Assembly (NCBI GenBank): GCA_900073065.1
Contig: FJOG01000044.1
Location: 239,617-303,616, forward strand
From: Phialocephala subalpina
Taxonomy: Eukaryota > Ascomycota > Leotiomycetes > Helotiales > Mollisiaceae
Direction of reading: 5' to 3'
DNA length: 64,000 nucleotides
Below the pieces are notes generated by a model, which was not told where the DNA came from, made no database searches, and worked only from the letters and a program-made list of their open reading frames with translations. The translations under genes and the position numbers were made by a program. Positions 21,495-32,638 of the stretch are shown here, in pieces. Numbering within the stretch: the first letter of the stretch is position 1; each line of letters opens with the position of its first letter.

Positions 21495-23336
21495 ATGCGT
21501 CGACACTCCGAGATCAAAGAGGTCGCCGTCGACAACAACACCCTCCACCCCGAAGACACTGTCGTCCGCAAGGCTTCTGTCGCAGTCGAAAACTTCGCTG
21601 GTCTCTCTGCCGAAGCCAAAGATGCTACTGCCAAGGAACACGAGATGGGCTTCATACAAGCCATCAAGCTGTACCCAAAGGCTGTCGGATGGTCTATCCT
21701 TCTCTCCACCGCCATCGTCATGGAAGGATACGACGTCGTCCTTCTCAGCTCTTTCTATGCTTTGCCTCAATTCAACAAGAAATACGGTGTCCTGACTCCC
21801 GATGGAACCTTCACTGTTCCTGCACCGTGGAAGTCCGGTCTCTCGAACGGTGCTCTCTGTGGAGAGATCCTCGGTCTCTTCATCAACGGTATCATTTCCG
21901 AGAAATACGGTACGTCCACCACCCCCTCCCCCCGCCTTCCCTACTAACCAGACCCAGGCTACCGCAAAACAATGATCGTCTCCCTCGCAATGATGATAGC
22001 ATTCATCTTCATCCCCTTCTTCTCCCACAACATCCAAACCCTCCTCGCCGGCGAAATCCTCTGTGGTATCCCCTGGGGTGTCTTCCAAACCCTCACCACC
22101 GCCTACGCCTCCGAAGTCTGCCCCGTCGCTCTTCGTGCTTACCTTTGCACATATGTTAATCTCTGCTGGGTTATGGGTCAATTCATCGCTTCGGGTGTTT
22201 TGCGTGCTGTTTTGTCGAGGGAGGATCAATGGGCATACAGAGTAAGTTCCTCCAACCTTGTTCTCCTCACTTTCCAAAACAATTCTGACTGAGATGGGTA
22301 ACAGATCCCCTTCGCAATCCAATGGCTCTGGCCCCTCCCCATCCTAATCGGTGTTATATTTGCTCCAGAATCGCCCTGGTGGCTAGTCCGCCACAACCGT
22401 ACCGAAGATGCCAAACGCGCCCTCCTCCGCCTCACCACCCGCAACGACCCCACATTCAACGCCGACGCCACAATCGCAATGATGACCCACACCAACGAGA
22501 TCGAGAAGCAGCTTTCCGCTGGAACTTCCTACTGGGATTGTTTCAAAGGCATTGATCTCCGCCGTACCGAAATCGCCTGTATGGTCTGGATGGTTCAAAC
22601 TCTCTGCGGTTCAACATTCATGGGCTACTCAACCTACTTCTACCAACAAGCCGGTCTCCCCACCACCGCTGCTTTCGACCTTTCCATGGGCCAATACGCG
22701 CTGGGTATGATCGGCACGATGGGCTCCTGGTTCCTCATGTCCCGTGCCGGTCGTCGCACATTGTACTTCAACGGTTCCCTCGTCCTCTTCGCACTCCTCA
22801 TGATCATCGGCCTCACAGCCATCGCTCCCGCCAGCAACCTCGGTTCGCGCTGGGCTATCGGCAGCATGTTGTTGATTTTCACATTCATCTACGACCTGAC
22901 AGTCGGTCCCGTCTGCTACGCTCTCGTCGCCGAAGTCTCATCCACTCGTCTCAAGGCTAAAACCATCGTGTTAGCGAGGAATTTCTACAACGTCGGCGGA
23001 ATCGTCGTCAATATCCTCACGACTTATCAGCTTACACCAAAGCCGAATGGGTGGGGATGGGGCGCTAAGAGTGCTTTCTTCTGGGCTGGCTCTTGTGCGT
23101 TGTGCATCGTGTGGATTTACTTCAGACTTCCCGAGCCCAAGGGACGCACTTATGGTGAGATGGATGTTTTGTTCGAACGCGGTATTCCGGCTCGCGAGTT
23201 CCGCGACACGAAGCTGGATATCTTCCGTGGCGATCATCTTGCGCCAGTGGCCGAGGGCGATTCCGAGTCGGAGAAGAATGTGGGGGAGAAGGGTGGTGTG
23301 TCGATGGTTGAGAAGGTGGACAGCACTCTCTCTTGA
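21495..23336 (+). CDS. maltose/alpha-glucoside:H+ symporter-type MFS permease
   Basis: Three exons, 21495-21909, 21958-22241 and 22305-23336, with introns of 48 and 63 nt (GTACGT…CTAAC…CAG and GTAAGT…ACAG), give 576 residues. Features of the sugar-porter family: a cytosolic N-terminus, GYDVVLLSSFYALPQF in the first membrane segment, ALCGEILGLFINGIISEKYGYRK, PESPWWLVRHNR at the end of helix 6, a Gly-Arg-Arg-Thr loop and PEPKGRTYGEMDVLFE after helix 12. The pattern fits fungal MAL-type alpha-glucoside transporters at the plasma membrane, which take up maltose with a proton. The start context is strong. An alpha-glucosidase gene lies about 6 kb upstream on the opposite strand and could use the imported sugar. 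The exact substrate (maltose, isomaltose, turanose) is not fixed by sequence. Confidence 0.88.
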
Positions 23337-26300
23337 GAGGTCGGGTTGGAAAGGATTGTAGATATGGGATGGGAGTTGGTGATGGGTCCGTTTGTAAATA
23401 TTTCCTTGGACAGGAAGAGGCGATACGGGTGTTGTGGTTGGTTATGATCAGACGCTAGATGCACGGTTACCTTGAACGATATCCATTTCTATTTCAGACA
23501 TTGCTTCGCTTCATCTTGTCTCGCTTCGGTCGGTGACTTCCTGAACTTGTGGCAAGTGCTTTCCTTGATTGAAAGTGAGTGCCTTGAACCGCTCTAAGTT
23601 CGTGCACAGTACCTCTCATACTCGAATTTATCCAATCTCTCTCAAGAATGTCTCATTCTCGCCTCGTCCATGTACCTTTCCCGAGGTATAAAACAACTTC
23701 CCATTCCTTCCATGGATCTCATCACAGCACGCCATACCAATCCAAAGCTGACGTCCATCTTTCTCTTCACAAGATGTCCATCTCCAGAGCTGCGGCCTCA
23801 TCAAGTGTGCATATCATACCTCCTTCAAATGTCCGTTATCTCAAACAAATTCTCTCCGCTCGAAAGCGGGCGGAGGGGTACCATTCTCTCGCTGTCAAAC
23901 TTTCACTCGCTGTCACGCCTTTTCTATTTCTCGCAACATGCAAGTCGATGCAAGTTGGGCGGCACGAGATCATCGTTCGAAGAGCTGGCTTCTGCGGAAA
24001 CGTGTATTGATCATAAGATGCAGACTGGGGCTTTGGTTAATACGAATTAGGAAGCAAGACGTCGGTGTCGGTGAGATCTTCGTCGGAAGGGAAAGGTTAC
24101 TGCGCTACTGAACGTGGGTATTAGTTGGAGGTCACGTGGAACACTAAGTGGGTCCTCATTTTATGTGTATATAGTCTCAGCTTCCCCCTTTCTTAAATCT
24201 ACAGTCGATTCCATCTCACAGTGGGGGCGGTATATTTATACCCCTCGAGCCCGGGTCCTACAAGTTGCAACCTTTATGAAGGTTCATAGCCGGAGTGGGG
24301 AAAGAATTTAATTGACTTATTAACCCAGCATTTATCACCTCTCAATTTCTCTTCTGTCTATTCTCCGCACTCTCTTTCCCTCTCCCTTCTCTTAGGTATA
24401 ACATCTGGCCCCTCCTGAAGGATAAGAAGTTCTACACCTCTCCCAAATATCGATCTTCAGGCACGCCACTGCCCCGTTTCATGTTTTCGGTCGAGCTCTC
24501 GGATAGCCACTAGATCTATTCAACAAGCAGCCCCCTTGCTTTCTCTTCTAAATGCCTTTTTTTTTTAACATCTCTAAGCTCCTCTCTTCCTCGCCCACGA
24601 ATAAGTTTTGCCTTTGTTGCCATCTTCGCAATCGCTGTCAATGTCCCACTCCCAGCCCGTAATCAAGAGAAACGGAAGGGGAGAGGAACCGAAATGGGCA
24701 ACCCCAGAGGCACCATCGATAGAGGTCTACACGGTCTGCAGGTGACTAATCACGTATTCTTCCCTTCGTTCTCGCCCAACCGCGTCAGGATTGATGGGTC
24801 AATTTGGTTTGTGTTTGAAGAAACGAGGGAGATGGGGAGGGGTATTTATATCCTCGCCCACTCTCTGGTACATGCTCCCTCGCCTCGATTTGCTGTTGAC
24901 TAATTAGCCGCAGAATTCAACCTGTCTTGATTTCGTTCATCTATTTATCCATCCACCTACGAATCTTTCTCCTCTCCTTGTTCTGGGTATCAAACCAGCC
25001 TCCCGGTCCTCCTATGGACCTCATGTTCAACTTTGGTAATCACTGGGCACCGATAGCTCGCTAGCTCCGTGTTTCCCTTCTCTCTTCCTATCAGTGGGCC
25101 TCGCCACATCAATAAAGGATATTATGAGTCGGGATCCTCGTTCGGTTCTTGTATCCTCTTTCAAATCGATTACGTCCTCCTTCATAAAGAAAGTCTCTTA
25201 TTGTTGTTGTCAAATTCGCTACATACCTCGTGACCCAAACCCAGCCCCGACTGAAGTCAGGTGTTCAAACAAGTCCGGGGGTGGAAGCTTGCTCACGGCG
25301 TCAAGAATCTCAAGAAAACTTCGATTTTGAGTATGGAAGGTCGATTACTTCCACTCCCCTCAAGAATATAATCTGTTCCGCGTCGGGAGGTGGCAAGCTT
25401 ATGATGTTCTTCTTGCAAGGGGGAGGTATTTGTACCCTTTTACGCGTGTGACCCTTAACGGGTTCCCCTTCGACTTACTTATTCGTTCGACTTTAGGCCA
25501 AGCTCACGCTACCTTTCCACGTCTCTTCTCTTTCCAGGTATAAATACCCACTCCTTCTCCTATCAAAAACTCTACAGCGAGAACTCACAATGCCCGCCTT
25601 GCCATGTTGGTCTTTTCCTCCCGACCGTCCACTTCGAAACCCGCCTATCCTGCCAGCTTTGCGGGAGACTTTCATCTCCTCTTCTCACTGTGGGCCAAAA
25701 CAATACATCCCCATACTCGACCGTGCATGCTCTAGCTACGTTGATATATTCCTCATGCATATCCTCAATCGCGGCACTGTTTACGCAAAGTTTCTTCTTT
25801 TCTCTCGCTTCAACCTAGCCTCCTCTAGCAGAGATTCTGGTGGAGTGAGTGGGTTTTGTTGTCATTTTATTATCCCTTGTCAATTGCATTTACATTCGCT
25901 CATCAGGAGAAGTAAAAGACCGGCTTACATAAGGTTTTAATCGAGAAGGTCAAGCTCAGGAGCCATAAGTTAATGAATTCTGCAAAGTGTATCTTCTACA
26001 TCCTATTCACTTTCGTGTCACCAATCATATCAACTCAAAGGTCATAAGTTGGCTGAGACTCTCGAAAGAATGCAAAAGAGAATTTATTCGCTATTCGGCA
26101 GCCTTTTGATTTGCTGAGATTCCACTTGGGTTGCTCTAAAGTTTGGTTGGAAATGGGTTAAGCACCTCGTCTGCTCCTTCCTAATCAAGGGCTCTCAACC
26201 TACTTGCTCCTAACGCAGCGAACGACTGTTTTTAGAGAAGTTAATATCCAAATTCTATCAGAGCTTCCTCTTTGCAGAAAGGATAAATACTTCTCCTTCC

Positions 26301-28646
26301 CCAGGGATAAACATCCTCATCTTGAGAGAGAGTTTTAAGGTGACAAACTCCAGTGGCTCTCATTTTCATGTCTCCTGAAATGCCTCCAAGTATATGCTGC
26401 AACTCTACCCTCTCACTTTCAAATTGCCTCGATATGTAATTTGTTCCCAATTTGAGGGTGTAGTCTCATGGTGCTTGGATTGTCATCAATTTTCATGGTG
26501 CTGTCAAATCTCCCAATCTAGATTGGACATTCCCTTGCTTGAGAGGTAACACGGCCAGGTCGCCTGGTATACCTCAACTATGAAGAGCACTGAAGCAGAC
26601 CGGGTAGAGAATTGCCAAGTTGAAGGATAGTAAGGAAATGACAGCTTTGTTGCGGGGTACCCTCTGAGCAACTGATAGTTCTCCACGCTCGCTCTTTTCC
26701 TTCGTCCCTTCCTCTTGTATTTATCCTTCTGATCTCGATACCACCTCCCTTTGACCACATGTGCTCGTGTCGTCTTCAAGGAGAGTGAAGTAATCTAATT
26801 ACGCTATTGTAGCATTCATCTAAACGCACGAGTATCAGGTTCATTTTGATTTGGCTTCTCATTCTCTCCGTCGTTTCTTCTACCTACATCTTTCAAATCC
26901 TCTGTCTCCTCTGTATAAATAACGCCCGCCTCGTATCCATATTGTTCCTCAACTCCAAAAATAGACATTTTGTACCCCGACGTAGGGAGTAAGTCTTTCT
27001 CCCCGGCCGTCCTAAGCATTCTCATCTTGATGAAAGCCTCCATCGGTGCTGCATTTCTCAGGTTTTCTAAAATTAGCGAGTATCTACTCCACACTTCTAT
27101 CTATTTCGAGCTGGTAATGGTATCTCGCTGTCATCTTCCAGTTTGTCGTCAATTACTCTGGCACGAAGCATAAGTTGTCCGAAGTGCGAGCCGGCAAGCA
27201 AGTGGTCTTCGACGTGTTCGAGATAGAGATAGAAGGCGATCACTCGAAGCTGAACTTGGGACGGGTAAGAATCCTCTCGAGTTCTTACCGCTTCGGCCAG
27301 ACTGGGTCGTTTACCGTTTGCTTTGGCTTGTAGTCTCTTCTCGAGGAGGCGATGTATACATAAATTCCTCGTTATGAGGCATATATTGCATCGGAGAGCT
27401 TACCTTTCTCCAGCTATCTACTATATACTTGCCGACCGACCCTTACTTCCTTATCCCGTCCCCAATCCTGTGGCTATAAAGTAACCTCTACTTCTCCGAA
27501 ACACATTACATATCACCCTAACCCAACTATTGAAAAAAGGATGTTTGTCCACGGTTGTCCTCTCTGCTCCGTTATCCTCGGTAATGTCTAAAGCAAGCCC
27601 GATCTCACGAGGCATTTGCCAAATGTTGCTTATCCTCCACTTTTCTCTTTGAGGCACCACATAGAATAAGAAGCGTGAATATTGTCGTACGGATTGCCAT
27701 TGTCAAATTCTATTTTCCTCTAGGTGAAGCCACCCCGGAGAGAGATCAATGGGTGTGAAGTTCCAAGAATGTGGAAAATTTTCGGTTTGGGGAGCGGAAA
27801 TGTATGGCAGCTCAGCACTGAAATGAAATCGAAGAGGTAATCCATGCTTCTTCAAAGCTGGATCCACTCCGGAGGTGGCCTCGTATTCACCTCGGTCTCC
27901 AAATACTCGAACAAAAGTAAAGTCTAGCCGTTTCGAGCTTCATTCTACTATCACCTCTTCCAATTGCACATAAATAGCCTCCCATACTTCCCCAGTACCC
28001 GGCATCCCAAATTTCCAAGTCAGGATTCGCCAAAAAAATGCCTTCTCATGTAGCGCACAGCATTAAAATGGCGACGCAATTGCCCTTAAGATCCTTCCCA
28101 AACACGTTTTGTTGGACCTCATCCCTCGTCTGCACAAGCGCTGCTGAATTTCGTACATTACCATTGTCGTCAATTTCCGGAACGTTGCCAAGCTTGAACA
28201 ACTTCGCATGCAAAGATTTTAAGCTAGCACGGGTTGGCTTGCTCGAAAGACAGACCGCAGGCTAAGGCGTTTCAATCGGCTGACTTTATAAGTGATATCG
28301 CCTGCTTGTTCATATATATCATGCCTGTGGATAACCCATGCCTGATTCGTCGTCAAACCGGAAACCGTCTACTTAATGCTACCTCGCTTTCGCAGGGTGT
28401 TGCGCGAGAAGAATTTAAGGCCTTCAATCTACGATCAAGATGACAAAATAGAGACCTACTTTACGATTTGAGATGCACGTAGCAAGGCTTAGAGACGTTT
28501 ATGGCAGTAACTGATGCTTCATACTTTCGTTTTGCTATCTCCTTCTGGATCACAACTGACCTTCAATGTCTAATCATGCTAAGGACAAGGGTCTGACTTC
28601 TCTTTCGCTAACGGTAATCAAAGATCTCTCCAGTTGAGTCGAGACT
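23337..28646. other. 5.3-kb gene-poor stretch with recurring TATA-like motifs
   Basis: No frame here has recognisable protein features. The notable content is a repeated TATA-like core, often flanked by GG and CC: near 23687, 24231, 24397, 24843, 25425, 25537, 26281, 26914, 27355, 27475 and 27970. Examples are GGTATAAATACCC (25537) and GGTATTTGTACCC (25425). After several of them, usually 190-330 bp on, comes a TTGTC(A/G)TCAATT-like word (for example near 25865, 26475, 27143, 27695, 28163). The stretch is pyrimidine-rich and looks like a series of promoter-like units without surviving genes. It may be a diverged tandem array, decayed small genes or noncoding transcription units; the similarity is weak and judged by eye. 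Confidence 0.4.
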
Positions 28647-29514
28647 TCAAAGTCCCATAACACCTAACGCCACCATCCCGAGTGGAAGTGCCATCCCCAA
28701 CCCTTCTTTCGAATTCGAATACCCATTGCATTGAGTACATGCTGTCTGTGTTGGACATGTTTGACTCACTGTGGACACCGCACAAGAGCTCGTCGCAGTA
28801 CTGTTCGGCAGTATCGTGGCCGGCGATTCGGCAGCAAATGGATCCTTGAATGTGATGGTGGTGCTATTGAAGCAATTGCTTGCAGTAAGTGGGGTAACAT
28901 CTGACTCCTCGGCGAAAGTTATGTCCACGCACTGAGTGCATGATCAGAACTCATCTTCCAATGTTACAAATGAGTGAAGACTTACATTATACAATGCCCC
29001 ACCATGCACCAAAGTCTCAATGACCTGAATCGTTGCGAGGTCACCTACCTTCACACTCACATTCGCTGGGATCGGAACCTGTGGAAGACAGAACGTTCCT
29101 GGATAGGGGTTGTTGCTCGGCCCATCAATTTGAAATGGAGGCAACATTGGGAATGACTCGTTTGGGGGTCCGCCTTGTGGACCAGAAGTCCCGAGTCCAA
29201 GGTTGATATAAAAGAGCGAGTTCGCATGGCCTGTGAACCAGCCTGGTTGAATTGCTATCCCACCACCGTTTATAGGCCAATTTGTTCGATTCGTGGTTGC
29301 TGCGAGACCGCCGCCTTGGAATTGTCAGCTGTGTGAACGATGACTTGATTGAAAACGATTACTCACAGGGATATGACCACTGCATGCCATATGGGAATGT
29401 CTCATTCGTGATCAAATTATTTCCTCTCCAACCGGGGTATGAAATGACAGTATGAGCATGGATTCCCGTCGTTGCCCATATTGCGAGCAGGAGAGACCAT
29501 CTTCCTGAAAACAT
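28647..29514 (-). CDS. BIM1/X325-like secreted copper-binding protein, GPI type
   Basis: Three exons, 29514-29367, 29314-28986 and 28931-28647, with introns of 52 and 54 nt (both with GT donors of the GTGAGT/GTAAGT type), give 253 residues. A signal peptide (MFSGRWSLLLAIWATTGIHA) would leave His21 as the first mature residue. Next come TVISYPGWRGNNL, FPYGMQWSYPCGG and later an Asp-Ile-Thr-Phe strand. An N-terminal His, the YPGWRGNN block and paired Cys residues are hallmarks of X325 proteins such as Bim1, which resemble LPMOs but bind copper for uptake and do not cut sugars. The end is Ser/Thr-rich with Cys, then a hydrophobic tail (MALPLGMVALGVMGL) fitting a GPI signal. It should be attached to the outer cell surface. 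The cutinase gene is 372 bp upstream on the same strand. Confidence 0.88.
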
Positions 29515-29852
29515 AGTGATTTCCGACGTCGAAATGTCTATTTGAAGGCTAGAAATTGATTATTATGAAGGAGGTGGAGAAGACCATTTGGGTCTGGGGC
29601 CTCTCTTTATGATTGATCTCGAAGGAAGCTGTCAGATTCATAGCGGCGCAGCCTCGGTTCCAACTCGCCAATGACAGATGTGGCGCCGGAAGCCCCTGAA
29701 GGAGCGGGAAAGCACGTGGTATTACCAGGATTTCATGCACAATCGATTTTGCTGCTTACTTCGTCTTAATCACTTCAAGTTGTACCGGACGAGTGATGGG
29801 ATTCATCATTCAATTGAAATCATAATAAAGTCCCAAGCATTTCAAAGCACAT

Positions 29853-29872
29853 CCCAACCCCAACCCCAACCC
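29853..29872. repeat. short CCCAAC microsatellite
   Basis: Three and a bit copies of a C3-4-A2 unit just downstream of the cutinase stop. It is telomere-like in look but too short and of the wrong unit (TTAGGG is usual in these fungi). Probably a simple repeat. Confidence 0.6.
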
Positions 29873-29886
29873 CCCGAAGCCCTCCC

Positions 29887-30724
29887 TTACAACCCCGCGG
29901 CCTTCACCACAAACGCAGCTGCGGTGCCTGCATCATTTGCGTACTATAAGAGCATCGAGTCAGACTCCGAAAAGGATAGACGATCATGATTCGACTCACA
30001 TTCAGATGGTCAGCATCAACAATGATTGAGCCTTTGCATATGTAGTCGTCGCTATGGCAGATGATGAGAACCTTTGAAGGGTCAATGGTGCCCACTGCAG
30101 TCCCGTTGTCCGGATCACCGAAGATAACGACTAGATTCAGTGGTCAGTAAGAACGACGGATATCATATGTTTGGGAAACAAATTGCTGACCTGAAGAGAC
30201 TTGAGCAGCAACAGCTGGACTGAGTTGCTTTGCAGCCATGTGGACCTCCTGTCCTCCTTGACTAAATCAACCCGTCAGCTAAAATCCCTTGTGCAGGCTG
30301 CAGTGGATTAATGAACAGAAAATGTATACCTATACCCACTGACCACGACCTTGGTGTCTGGACACTGCGTCATTGCCCTCGTCGTCAAGTTTGCCATCAA
30401 GGTTCCACCAGCAGTATCACCACCCTCCAAGAATCCAATGATGGTAGCGGGATAGTCCAGGCCTTGGACAGCAATATTGTCTGTCCCAATCAAAGCTGCG
30501 ATTGCTTCGAAAAATGGTGGTCCCGTCGATGATCCAACATTTCCTGGAGAATCAGTCCCGCGAGCGAAGATCACGGTAAGCTCTTTGCAGGGTGAGCCGT
30601 CGACGAGATCATTTTGTGTCGTGGAGTTGAGATCACGGAGAAAGAGGGAGCGGAGAATACTGGGAAGTAGAGGAGATGCGGCTGCGAGTGGGAGGATAGT
30701 GATTATGGCGAGAGGAAGCTGCAT
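29887..30724 (-). CDS. secreted cutinase (CE5)
   Basis: Four exons, 30724-30330, 30261-30191, 30130-30000 and 29943-29887, with introns of 68, 60 and 56 nt, give 217 residues, the normal cutinase length. The start MQLPLAIITILPLAAASP is a signal peptide. The family blocks follow: Cys46 then LTVIFARGTDSPGN, a VQGLDYPA strand, GYSQGG with catalytic Ser132, CHSDDYIC with Asp184, and ADHLN with His197. The codon for Ser132 is split by intron 1 (AG|T), and unspliced reading would stop without the triad. Cutinases are secreted serine esterases that cut the ester bonds of plant cutin and similar polyesters. It stands in the same direction as, and just upstream of, the BIM1-like gene, so both products go to the cell exterior. 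Confidence 0.93.
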
Positions 30725-31812
30725 CCTGGCGGCTTTGTAGAAAAAGTGAAAATCTCACGGTAGAACGAAAGCAGAAGATAAAAGCACAGGAAGTCACACA
30801 ACGCTTCAAACCAGGAATCGAGGGTTGTGGCCAAGATGATGTATCTTGTACTCCCGCCCAGTCGGACTCACCTCCCCTTTTCATCTCGCGTATCTGTCGC
30901 GTACCTCGAAGCCGCGAAATTTTGCAAGGAACAATTCTCCCGGTACTTGAATGCCGAGGCTTAGGTTTTATCCAGCGATCTTTGAATCTACATGTGCAAA
31001 GGCGATTGGAAATGATTGGAATTGAGGTTGAAAGTGTGTACAACTCAGTCATGCGGACGCGGGGCAATACTACCCCGCCATTGACGCTTCTGGAAGGTGT
31101 TCCTGAACTAGACAGATGCCCGAACAAGTTGCTTGGCGAGAGTGGCTCGTGATTGGAATGACTGCCAAGCGACATATATAAAGTTCAACTATAACGTGAT
31201 GAATGTTGAAGTGATTGGCTATTGAAGGTCCATAGGCGCTTGAGTGAGGAAAATCAAATTGATCGACCATCTCGCAAAAGAAAGGCAATAAAGGGGCAAA
31301 CCAAAAGAGCAAGTCCAAAGTAGTTGCTAGTCCAGAGATAAGGGATTGTCTAAATCGTTCTTCTCTTTTAAAGAAATATTCAAATGTACGCGGCTCATTT
31401 ACCAATAAAGCAAAGGTCTAGCTATGAATAAACGGCAAGAAGGCAACCGACTCCAGTTCCTTGAAGCTGCGCGTGACTTTCGTCTGTGAAAGCTTCAACA
31501 AGAAATTTAATACCGTGTGAAACATGGTTCTGGTATCTTTCAGTACTTGAGACAGCTTTCTGGACATTCTCGTTCGCCGCAGTTGTGGGCTGCTGAAGAT
31601 GACGCACGAGAACTTTTTGAACTCTATTACTGACACTTGAATGTAACATGATCTTCAAAAATGATTGCTAGAAACTCAGGTGTAACAATTGCATCAAATT
31701 TGTGACTGATACATGCAAAAATGATCCAACTCACAGACGCCGACTTCATCGTATGATTGGGATTCTCTGAAACAAGACGACGCTCAGTGACTTTATTTTT
31801 GAGAATAGCGAG

Positions 31813-31842
31813 ACGATATTCATCGAAACGATATTCATCGAA
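31813..31842. repeat. 15-bp direct duplication
   Basis: The unit CGATATTCATCGAAA occurs twice head to tail, followed by a third partial match (CGATACG). Found in the AT-rich region upstream of the ABC transporter gene. Confidence 0.7.
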
Positions 31843-31940
31843 ACGATACGCAAATACGCGAACGCGACGAAATTAAAGCTGTGGAAGTAATCATGAGCTG
31901 GTCTATCTAAAGGTAGAAGGCCATACTTGAATAGAAAGAA

Positions 31941-31970
31941 GCATGTTGTGATCTGGCATGTTGTGATCTG
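31941..31970. repeat. 15-bp direct duplication
   Basis: The unit GCATGTTGTGATCTG occurs twice head to tail, followed by GCACGTGA. It lies about 100 bp from another 15-bp duplication of different sequence. Confidence 0.7.
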
Positions 31971-32638
31971 GCACGTGATTCCGCAGAGCTACATTTTTAT
32001 TATCGCGTCCTATCTCTCGAGACCATCAGACTAGTCTCAAATCGAAGGGTCAGAATGTGTATGGTAAACGCTGCAAAATAGCGAGTCTGGATCGAAATAT
32101 AGGATAGAGAAGGAAATAATCACGTGATGTCGGTCCATGAGCCCTCTGACGCCCACTTTGGTGTGCTCATCGACTATTGTATTCATAAAAAGTATTACTT
32201 CATAGGAAATATTATCTACGTCATCACATATCACTGTATTTATACGGAGCGGCCGCCCAAGTATTTCGTTACTTTTACCAGCGCGAGAATACGCGGTTAC
32301 GCGAGTACGTATATACGGCAGAAAATATCTGTGCACGCTAGCATGAGAACTTGATGTGAAAGCAATATCCAACTCCATCGTCTTCTCAGCGACGCAAATC
32401 ATCGACATCATGTCTCAATTGCCTTGGAATACGATGGAGGCACCCGCTATTGTTGCAAATGAGGGACAGGGGATGATGGCTTTGAGGCTGACAGACCCGG
32501 AGCTTCGGGTTCTCGAGCTTCCAGCTTTGCGGTCCATAAGAAGATGGACGCGCTCTCTTTTTCGACCTTGATATCTCGCTATTGCACTATTATTTTTGTC
32601 GTCTTGTTTGTTGACTCTTCTATTCTTTTCTCCGAGCT

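Larger units (their letters stand above)
30725..32638. other. 1.9-kb intergenic region, no gene seen
   Basis: Between the cutinase and the ABC transporter, which are divergent, so it holds both promoters. Several frames (30633-31175, 31070-31405, 32037-32411) have no motifs. Two direct 15-bp duplications lie inside (listed separately). The part 31700-32380 is AT-rich. Confidence 0.45.

Noticed and set aside
21314..22159. 281-codon plus frame overlapping the permease start
   Set aside because: His/Arg/Pro-rich out-of-frame translation of the permease exons; no domain.
21483..22322. A 279-codon minus frame opposite the sugar permease
   Set aside because: It is Gly/Asp/Glu/Val-rich antisense of a clear MFS gene and crosses its introns; a shadow of codon bias.
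28038..28265. 75-codon plus frame after a TATA-like motif, as a small secreted protein
   Set aside because: No signal peptide of good quality and no homology pattern; kept only as part of the TATA-motif observation.
29853..29872. CCCAAC repeats as an internal telomere tract
   Set aside because: Unit differs from TTAGGG/CCCTAA and only about three copies occur.
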